Source: Mucilaginibacter cryoferens (GTDB lineage Bacteria; Bacteroidota; Bacteroidia; Sphingobacteriales; Sphingobacteriaceae). Taken from it: a DNA stretch of 5,581 bases. Positions 1 to 5,581 of the stretch are shown here, piece after piece (the stretch's first letter is position 1; the number at the start of each line of letters is the position of its first letter). The position numbers and the translations under genes were made by a program. A model generated the notes under the pieces. The model did no database searches, had not been told where the DNA came from, and saw nothing but the letters and a program-made list of their open reading frames with translations. The stretch is taken from the NCBI RefSeq assembly GCF_014205845.1, contig NZ_JACHCR010000051.1:1-5581 (forward strand). The letters run 5' to 3'.

Positions 1-914
1 ATTTTACGGCTCCCCGTATTACTCCAGGTAATGCCGGCATATTCATCCGGTCCATAGTCCAGCCAGCGCGTCTGGGTATCTGCGGGGGAAAACTTGTTAC
101 CATCGAAACTGCCCACAAAATATTGCGTAGCCGAGCCTCCGTTGGGGCCTCCGGGGTTGAGGTTTACAACAAGTACCCAATAGGTTTTGCCGTTCAGCTT
201 TAACGGGAACAGGTCGGGGCATTCCCATACCCCGCCGTGTGCTCCCGCTCTTAAACCAAACTCACTCTCCTTTATCCAGTTCTTTAGATCCGGCGCCGAG
301 TAAAAGGTGATATGATCTTTGGTCGCCAGCGTCATTACCCATTTTTTTTCTTTAGCATACCACATCACTTTAGGGTCGCGAAAATCTCGGATGCCCGGGT
401 TTTTGAGCACCGGATTACCCGCGTACTTGGTCCAGGTATTGCCTTCATCTAAACTATAGGCAATACTTTGGTTTTGAAAAACATCTGTACCCGCCTTTTC
501 GCCCTTTGGATCATGATGCGTGAATATGGCTACCAACGGAACCTTCCCATTTTTGCCAAAGCCCGAAGTGTTGTTGGAATCGACAACGGCGCTGCCCGAA
601 AATATGTAACCCAGGCTATCGGGATATAACGCAATAGGCAGTTCTTTCCAGTGGATAAGATCTTTACTTACCGCATGGCCCCAATGCATCGGCCCCCAAA
701 CAATGTCTTCAGGATAGTATTGAAAAAACAGGTGGTAGGTATGGTTAAAATAAACCATGCCATTAGGGTCATTGACCCAGTGCTGCACTGGCGAAAAATG
801 CAACTGCGGGCGATGCGGCTCATTATAGTGCGTTACGTTGGCGTTTTGCGCATAGCCAGCAAAACTTAAGCCGTTAATTGCCAGCGCAATAAAAAGTTTG
901 AAATTTATTTTCAT
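1..914 (-). CDS. Glycoside hydrolase family 32 (levanase/inulinase/fructanase-like), 3'-truncated by window edge
   Basis: Reading the minus strand from the ATG at 914-912 gives 304 codons with no stop, running off the left edge of the window; I translated this by hand. Residues 1-22 form a signal peptide (basic MKINFK start, hydrophobic core, GYA before Gln23) without a lipobox, so export to the periplasm or beyond is expected. The five-bladed GH32 propeller follows. The nucleophile block WVNDPNG is at 46-52 (Asp49), HLFFQYYP at 61-68, WGH at 78-80, FSGSA at 105-109, the transition-state stabiliser FRDP at 178-181 (Asp180), the acid/base block WECPDLF at 230-236 (Glu231), and a levanase-like DYGPDEYAG at 286-294. 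All three catalytic acids are present, so the enzyme looks active. GH32 enzymes hydrolyse beta-fructosides (levan, inulin, sucrose, fructo-oligosaccharides) with retention of configuration. The missing part should hold the last propeller blade and the beta-sandwich domain. Endo or exo action cannot be told from the sequence. The gene follows SusC/SusD on the same strand, pointing to a fructan locus. The start is supported by the immediate signal peptide; no Shine-Dalgarno motif is visible, as is usual in Bacteroidota. Confidence 0.95.
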   Translation of the reverse strand, partial: MKINFKLFIALAINGLSFAGYAQNANVTHYNEPHRPQLHFSPVQHWVNDPNGMVYFNHTYHLFFQYYPEDIVWGPMHWGHAVSKDLIHWKELPIALYPDSLGYIFSGSAVVDSNNTSGFGKNGKVPLVAIFTHHDPKGEKAGTDVFQNQSIAYSLDEGNTWTKYAGNPVLKNPGIRDFRDPKVMWYAKEKKWVMTLATKDHITFYSAPDLKNWIKESEFGLRAGAHGGVWECPDLFPLKLNGKTYWVLVVNLNPGGPNGGSATQYFVGSFDGNKFSPADTQTRWLDYGPDEYAGITWSNTGSRK

Positions 915-946
915 ATCAGATTTAACTGGTGTTATCTTAAAAGTGA

Positions 947-983
947 AAGTATCAGGACAAAACAGTATTTTGTCCTGATACTT
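947..983 (-). terminator. Perfect 16-bp hairpin between SusD and GH32 (candidate attenuating terminator or mRNA-stabilising element)
   Basis: Bases 947-962 and 968-983 are exact reverse complements, separated by a 5-base loop (963-967). In the transcript the stem starts three bases after the SusD stop codon and ends 32 bases before the GH32 ATG. The stem has 5 G/C pairs of 16, with an A/T-rich top and no mismatch. Downstream of it in the transcript is a broken U-rich stretch (TTTCACTTTT, overlapping the stem end) rather than a clean U-tract, so full rho-independent termination is doubtful. A role as a partial terminator or as a 3'-end stabiliser of the SusC-SusD message, giving more transporter than enzyme, is inference. 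The inverted repeat itself is certain; its function is not. Confidence 0.5.
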
Positions 984-986
984 AAT

Positions 987-2708
987 TTACCAACCTGGAT
1001 TTTGTTTGTATAAACCTTTACTAAAGTTAATTTGGTTTAGCGATATGGGTAAATACTCGTCACGATTTTTGGTGAATTTTGCACCTGCCAAATGAGGCGT
1101 GCGGGTTGTTTCTACCTGAAAATAAGTGTTCAGGTAGGTATCCGCTATACCCCAGCGCACGAGGTCAAAAAAGCGATAGCCTTCCATTGAAAACTCCAAT
1201 CGCCTTTCAAACATGAGCGCCTGCCAGGCGTAAGCATTTGTCCATACACAATTTACACCGGATTTGTAAATATCAATTTTATAGTTTGATGTCGTTGAGC
1301 CATCTGCTTTAACCAATAAGGTAGTACTGTTTATGGCCCTTTGACGTACCATGTTAATTAATGGTAATGCCTGGGTTTCCTGCCCCATCTGAATCAAGGC
1401 CTCGGCTTTCATTAGCAACACATCTGCATACCTGATAATTTCCCAGTTTTTGGCGCTCGACATAAATGGTGGAAACCGGGTAAAAGATGGATCTGTATAA
1501 GCAACGGTTTCCTTCATACTTAACAACGGGCCATAAGTTTGCGGCGCACGCGACCACGATGCATCATAAACCAATCCTGTTTGATATTTATAAGGATGGC
1601 CAGGTATGGCAACAGTATGATCGAGCCTTGGATCAAAGGTGTTGGTTTTATAATCTCCTGTTGGTACAACATCGGTATTATTAAATGTACTAAATTCCGG
1701 CAAACCTGAAGCATCGGTTTTAAAGGCATTTACCATGTTATCACTCGGTACATGAAAACCACAGCATCCGTATTGTACGTTCATTGGGTAATTTAAACAA
1801 TGCCCATAATCAACCCTACCAAGCGGTGTACCATCATTTTTAGAGTATTGAACAGCAAAAATACTTTCTGTAGAGTTATTGTATTGCGGTAAAAAATTAT
1901 TGGCAAAATCGGCTGTAAGGCTGTATTTATTAGAATTGATAACGCTATCGCAATAGGTATTTACTAATGCCAGTTTTGTTTTGTCGATACCTGTTACATT
2001 GTTTTTATCATCCTGCGTGTAGGCTTGGTACAAAAGCGTTTTGGCCAGATAAGCTTGCGCTGCTCCTTTTGATGCCCGGCCAACCTGTGCTTGTGTAACC
2101 GGCAGGTTAGCAGAAGCGAAACGAAAATCGTTGGCAATATTTGTCCATAACTGATCGCTGGTTAGCGCCACGTTTGATACCGTGTTATAGGCTGATTTAG
2201 ACATGGTTTCATCGAGCCAGGGAACATGGTTGAATAATATTTTTAGCAGGAAATAGAAATGACCTCTCAAAAACCGTAATTCGGCCTGCCGTTGAACCTT
2301 TTGCGGATAGTTTGCCACAGGTTGTGCGTTCACTAAAGCAAGTGCGGCATTGGCCCTGGCAACACCAACGTAAAGCTGGTAAAATACAGCATCGGTTGAC
2401 CCGTTTGTGATCAGGTTTGTTGAAAACGTTTCATATTGATCAAACTCAACAACGTCACCGGCCCCACCTCCGCCTTTATAGGCATCGCCACTGCGGATAC
2501 TGCCAAACGCCCACATACTGCTAAATGGATAAGTATAATGATCATTGCCCAAGTATGAGTAGGCCGCGGTAACCATCGCATCCGTGTTTGTTGCGGTCGA
2601 CAGATCGGCGGAAGAAACAACACCCTGAGGGTTTTCATCAAGATATTTTTTGCACGAGGCCGTGATCATCAAAATGATAAAAGCGGCTATATATTTAATA
2701 TTTTTCAT
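987..2708 (-). CDS. SusD/RagB-family surface glycan-binding lipoprotein
   Basis: A complete 573-residue protein, a usual length for the family. The N-terminus is a lipoprotein signal (MKNIKYIAAF, hydrophobic core, ITASC) with lipidated Cys19, followed by KKYLDENPQG, the typical start of mature SusD proteins. The N-terminal SusD-like domain covers roughly residues 22-210 and supplies the helical TPR-like scaffold. The RagB/SusD C-terminal domain follows, with hallmark blocks IIRYADVLLMKAEA (from about 424), RRLEFSMEGYRFFDLVRWG (about 502-520) and a final LPIS...QNPGW. SusD proteins sit on the outer leaflet as a lid over the SusC barrel, bind polysaccharide or oligosaccharide and deliver it to the transporter. 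There is no catalytic activity. A Gly-rich loop GGGGAGD (79-85) and an adjacent Cys pair (315-316, in YGCCGFHVPSDN) are visible. The gene starts 16 bases after the SusC stop codon with no ribosome-binding motif, so the two are surely cotranscribed. Binding of fructan is inferred only from the GH32 next door. Confidence 0.97.
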   Translation of the reverse strand: MKNIKYIAAFIILMITASCKKYLDENPQGVVSSADLSTATNTDAMVTAAYSYLGNDHYTYPFSSMWAFGSIRSGDAYKGGGGAGDVVEFDQYETFSTNLITNGSTDAVFYQLYVGVARANAALALVNAQPVANYPQKVQRQAELRFLRGHFYFLLKILFNHVPWLDETMSKSAYNTVSNVALTSDQLWTNIANDFRFASANLPVTQAQVGRASKGAAQAYLAKTLLYQAYTQDDKNNVTGIDKTKLALVNTYCDSVINSNKYSLTADFANNFLPQYNNSTESIFAVQYSKNDGTPLGRVDYGHCLNYPMNVQYGCCGFHVPSDNMVNAFKTDASGLPEFSTFNNTDVVPTGDYKTNTFDPRLDHTVAIPGHPYKYQTGLVYDASWSRAPQTYGPLLSMKETVAYTDPSFTRFPPFMSSAKNWEIIRYADVLLMKAEALIQMGQETQALPLINMVRQRAINSTTLLVKADGSTTSNYKIDIYKSGVNCVWTNAYAWQALMFERRLEFSMEGYRFFDLVRWGIADTYLNTYFQVETTRTPHLAGAKFTKNRDEYLPISLNQINFSKGLYKQNPGW

Positions 2709-2724
2709 GTTATTGGTTTAATAA
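2709..2724 (-). other. SusC-SusD junction, 16 bases without Shine-Dalgarno
   Basis: Only 16 bases separate the SusC stop (2725-2727) from the SusD ATG (2706-2708). The stretch is AT-rich (TTATTAAACCAATAAC in the transcript) and has no purine-rich Shine-Dalgarno motif, no hairpin and no room for a promoter. This supports a single transcript for the pair, in contrast to the structured 72-base gap after SusD. Confidence 0.75.
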
Positions 2725-5581
2725 TTAGTAAGAAAAATTTACGCCAACAGTAGTAATAACCGGTATTGGATATAGGTTGTTAGAGTTTTCAGGATCGGGA
2801 CCTGTATACGATGAGCTCTTGAACTTTAATAAATTACTTGCTTGTATATACACCGTAGCACGCTGAATTTTTGCCTTTTTCAGAACATTTTTAAGGTTAT
2901 AAGCCAACTGAATATTCCTTAATTTGAGATAGGAGGCGCTCTCCAAAAAATAATTGGAATACCGGCCTTCGTTGTTGGCATTTACCAGGGTTAGCGCCGG
3001 TATTGTCGATTTTGAATTTTGCGGCGTCCAGGCGTTTAATGTACGCGTACCCCAGTTTGAGCCTGGTGCCAGAGATGAAAAATCTGTAAGGTACTTATAG
3101 TTATTATAAACCAAACCACCTTGTACACCCTGGAAAAAGAATGATAACGACAGGTCTTTATAGCCTATAGCTGTATTTAATCCATAGGTAAAATTAGGAT
3201 CAGATGTTCCGAGAAACTTTTGGTCGTTCTGGTCAATCAGGTTATCGCCATTTAAATCGGCATACCGGATGCGCCCCAGGCCTTTGCCAGGTTGCGCGGC
3301 CGAATTAGCAACCTCATCTGCAGACGTAAAGATACCTTGTACAACATAACCATATTCTGAATTTATGGAACGGCCTAAAATAGTTTGTGTAGTACCATTA
3401 CCAGGGTAGCCCGTAAGTACATCTGATGGCAATTTGGTTACTTTGTTGCGGTAAGCGGCGATATTGCCTGTTAAGCTGATGGTGATATCCCGGTTTATAT
3501 TTCCGTTATAAGAAAGCAACGCTTCGAAGCCATTGTTTTTTAAGGAGGCTCCATTAAGATATTCATTTCCACCCTCGCCAAGTACAGCCAGGTAAGGAGG
3601 GCTGATCAGTATATTGGTTGTATTTTTGATAAAATAATCAAAAGACCCCGTTAGGGCATTATTAAATAATCCAAAATCCAAACCTATATTGGATTGAGTT
3701 GTGGTTTCCCATTTCAATTTTGGATTACCTGTTTGGGTTGAGGTAAAGCCCGAAGGAAGCGTGCCAGAGCCTTTTCCGTTAAGATCGTAAGCACTACCGC
3801 TATCACCATTAAATGCCTGCCCGTTACCATATATAGATTGGTAAAGCGAATAAGTAGCGTTATTGGCTATATTTTGATTACCAGTTTGTCCGTATCCGAA
3901 GCGAAACTTAAGATCTGAGATTACCGGAACAGCTTTCATAAAGTCTTCCTGGCTTATTCTCCATCCAAAAGATCCGGCAGGGAACACGGCATACCTGTTA
4001 TCGGCACCAAACTTAGATGACCCATCTCTGCGGACCGTTGCAGAAAAAAGGTATTTATCGTTGTATGAATAAGTTGCCTTAGCAAAATATGATAGCAATG
4101 CATCGCCCGCGCCGCCGCCGCCCGCAAGCACGTTGGTGGTACCCGCGCTTAAATAGGCATAATCAATATTGCTTAAAGCTAAGCCCTGGGCACTCCCATT
4201 CAGATTTTGGTACTTATCTTTAATATTTTCTTCACCTAATAAAAAGTTAAACTTGCTTTTACCGATGTTAAGATCATAGGTTAACTGGTTTTGCCAGGTA
4301 AGCGTAACAGCATAATCTGAAGATTGGCCTACCGTTGTAGCCGGGTTAGATAAAAAACCAGCGGTATAAGGCACCTGAAGCGACCTGAAATAGTTACCGG
4401 AAAAATCTCCGGCATACGTAGTTTTAAAATGCAGGTTTGGTAAAATGGCGAAATCTAAAAACGCGTTGCCAAATACCCTTCCAAAAGCATTTACATTTTG
4501 CTTGTTATCTTCAATTAGTCTAACCGGGTTATCCCTGTCATCCATACCGGCAACCGGGCCGCCATAATCTCCATTAACTGCCTTTACCGGAATGAGCGGG
4601 TTTTCTATCAATGAAAGGATAGTAATATTAGCGGTTGGCAATATAGGGTCTTTCATATAGGTTGCAGACAATGTTTCGCCTATTTTTAGCCTACCGTTGA
4701 ATAAATTATACTGGCTGTTATACCTTAAGTTGTACTTGGTGTCGCGGGTTTCTTTAATAATTCCCCTGTTATCAAAATACCCAATAGAGAATAATGAATT
4801 GCCTTTTTCGGTGCCGTTAGAGATGCTTAAATTGTAAGCCTGTAATACCGAAGGACGCGAAATTTCATTAAACCAGTTGGTGTTTGAAGCCAGTTCGTTA
4901 TGGGCGGCATCAATATATTTAGGAATAATTACATTATTTAAAATTGGGTTCTTATAGTCTTTGTTCCAATCATACGTAAAAATACCGTTGCTTACAGACG
5001 GATCTATAGGGCTGCTTACATTGGGGCCAAACTGATCGTCATTCACTTGTGCCTGCCAGTAAGCGGCGCCCCGTTGTATGGAATTTAGCGCCGATATTTT
5101 GCTGTTATAGTATTGCAGAGACGCAGATGCATCAAAATCAATTTTTTGAACACCCGCTTTGCCTTTTTTGGTTGTTACAATAATTACACCCGCAGCGGCT
5201 CTTGAACCATAAATGGTGGCTGCTGATGCATCCCGTAATACCTGGATAGATTCGATATCATTCTGGTTTATTTCCTGTAGGCCTCTCTGGCTTGGTATAC
5301 CATCAATAATGTATAGCGGATCGTTATCATTTAAGGTTGTGGTACCCCTGAGCCTTACCGTTACCGAGCCATTTGGCGAGCCATCTGCAAATATGGTTAA
5401 ACCGGGCACCCTGCCTTGCAAGGCTTTCATGGGATTGCCTTCCGGAATGTTTTTAATATCATTAACGTTAACCACGGTAACCGCGCCGGTTAGGTCTTTC
5501 TTGCGCTCGGCGGTGTAACCCGTTACGACCACTTCATTTAACGAGTTATTTGTAAATTCTAATTGAACATTGAGTTTGGTG
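2725..5581 (-). CDS. SusC/RagA-family TonB-dependent outer-membrane transporter, 5'-truncated by window edge
   Basis: The reading frame is open to the right edge of the window: 951 full codons are visible. The GTG at 5532-5530 is an internal Val codon, not the start, because 16 further in-frame codons (TKLNVQLEFTNNSLNE) precede it and match the end of a carboxypeptidase-D regulatory-like domain. The missing part should hold the signal peptide and most of that domain, perhaps 100 or more residues. Visible parts in order are: the EVVVTGY block (visible residues 16-22) at the usual TonB-box position; the plug domain with LQGRVPGL, the family signature PLYIIDGIP (88-96) and DIESIQVLRDASAATIYGSR; then the 22-strand barrel with RRDGSSKFG, FGYGQTGNQN, an EF-hand-like DLNGDNLIDQND (775-786), LRNIQLAYNL and a C-terminal GVNFSY ending in an aromatic residue, as outer-membrane barrels do. 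The protein imports glycan oligomers into the periplasm, powered by TonB-ExbBD, in complex with the SusD encoded next. Fructan is the likely substrate, inferred from the GH32. No frameshift or internal stop is seen. Confidence 0.96.
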   Translation of the reverse strand, partial: TKLNVQLEFTNNSLNEVVVTGYTAERKKDLTGAVTVVNVNDIKNIPEGNPMKALQGRVPGLTIFADGSPNGSVTVRLRGTTTLNDNDPLYIIDGIPSQRGLQEINQNDIESIQVLRDASAATIYGSRAAAGVIIVTTKKGKAGVQKIDFDASASLQYYNSKISALNSIQRGAAYWQAQVNDDQFGPNVSSPIDPSVSNGIFTYDWNKDYKNPILNNVIIPKYIDAAHNELASNTNWFNEISRPSVLQAYNLSISNGTEKGNSLFSIGYFDNRGIIKETRDTKYNLRYNSQYNLFNGRLKIGETLSATYMKDPILPTANITILSLIENPLIPVKAVNGDYGGPVAGMDDRDNPVRLIEDNKQNVNAFGRVFGNAFLDFAILPNLHFKTTYAGDFSGNYFRSLQVPYTAGFLSNPATTVGQSSDYAVTLTWQNQLTYDLNIGKSKFNFLLGEENIKDKYQNLNGSAQGLALSNIDYAYLSAGTTNVLAGGGGAGDALLSYFAKATYSYNDKYLFSATVRRDGSSKFGADNRYAVFPAGSFGWRISQEDFMKAVPVISDLKFRFGYGQTGNQNIANNATYSLYQSIYGNGQAFNGDSGSAYDLNGKGSGTLPSGFTSTQTGNPKLKWETTTQSNIGLDFGLFNNALTGSFDYFIKNTTNILISPPYLAVLGEGGNEYLNGASLKNNGFEALLSYNGNINRDITISLTGNIAAYRNKVTKLPSDVLTGYPGNGTTQTILGRSINSEYGYVVQGIFTSADEVANSAAQPGKGLGRIRYADLNGDNLIDQNDQKFLGTSDPNFTYGLNTAIGYKDLSLSFFFQGVQGGLVYNNYKYLTDFSSLAPGSNWGTRTLNAWTPQNSKSTIPALTLVNANNEGRYSNYFLESASYLKLRNIQLAYNLKNVLKKAKIQRATVYIQASNLLKFKSSSYTGPDPENSNNLYPIPVITTVGVNFSY

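Noticed and set aside
651..869. Plus-strand open frame of 72 codons
   Set aside because: It lies antisense to the GH32 catalytic N-terminus, whose motifs are clear, and its product is basic, low-complexity and lacks any recognisable domain or signal.
915..986. Possible own promoter for the GH32 gene in the SusD-GH32 gap
   Set aside because: A TTTTG lies in the hairpin arm in the right orientation, but I found no properly spaced TAnnTTTG and -33 TTG pair of the Bacteroidota consensus, so no promoter is called.
1354..1729. Several overlapping short frames on both strands within SusD
   Set aside because: SusD is intact and complete over this region; these are alternative-frame shadows with no family features.
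2411..2641. Minus-strand 76-codon frame overlapping the SusD N-terminus
   Set aside because: It runs out of frame inside SusD and its product has no plausible domain; SusD begins upstream with a clear lipoprotein signal.
4102..4125. GC-rich trinucleotide run resembling a simple repeat
   Set aside because: It is the in-frame coding sequence for a Gly/Ala-rich SusC loop, with only four identical GGC codons in a row, too short to call a microsatellite.
5213..5518. Plus-strand open frame of 101 codons
   Set aside because: It is antisense to the SusC plug domain, the most conserved part of that gene; the open frame is explained by the codon use of the real gene.
1..5581. Mobile elements, CRISPR arrays, tRNA or rRNA genes
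   Set aside because: None seen: the three genes fill nearly the entire window and no direct repeats, transposase motifs or structured RNA signatures were recognised.

Overview
The window reads as part of a polysaccharide utilisation locus (PUL) from a member of the Bacteroidota. A Sphingobacteriaceae soil or plant-associated genus such as Mucilaginibacter or Pedobacter is the best guess. The reasons are the SusC/SusD pair, a SusD lipoprotein signal peptide, the absence of Shine-Dalgarno-like sequences before the starts, and AT-leaning to moderate base composition. Genus is inferred from general style only.

Three genes lie head to tail on the minus strand, so transcription runs from high to low coordinates. 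First (2725-5581, 5' end outside the window) is a SusC/RagA-type TonB-dependent outer-membrane transporter. After 16 bases comes a complete SusD/RagB-type surface glycan-binding lipoprotein (987-2708). After a 72-base gap comes a family 32 glycoside hydrolase (1-914, 3' end outside the window), with its catalytic Asp, Arg-Asp-Pro and Glu-Cys motifs all present. There is no gene-free stretch longer than 72 bases and no convincing plus-strand gene.

Together the genes describe a fructan uptake module. SusD captures the glycan at the cell surface, SusC imports oligosaccharides using TonB energy, and the GH32 enzyme releases fructose from levan, inulin or a related beta-fructan. The substrate is inferred from the GH32 alone. 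The GH32 has a signal-peptidase-I type signal, so it is more likely periplasmic than surface-anchored.

The most notable non-coding signal is a perfect 16-bp inverted repeat with a 5-nt loop (947-983). It starts three bases after the SusD stop codon and fills half of the SusD-GH32 gap. It is a candidate partial terminator or mRNA-stabilising hairpin that would set the ratio of transporter to enzyme. I found no clearly novel system: this is a fairly ordinary fructan-type PUL core with a few details worth checking.
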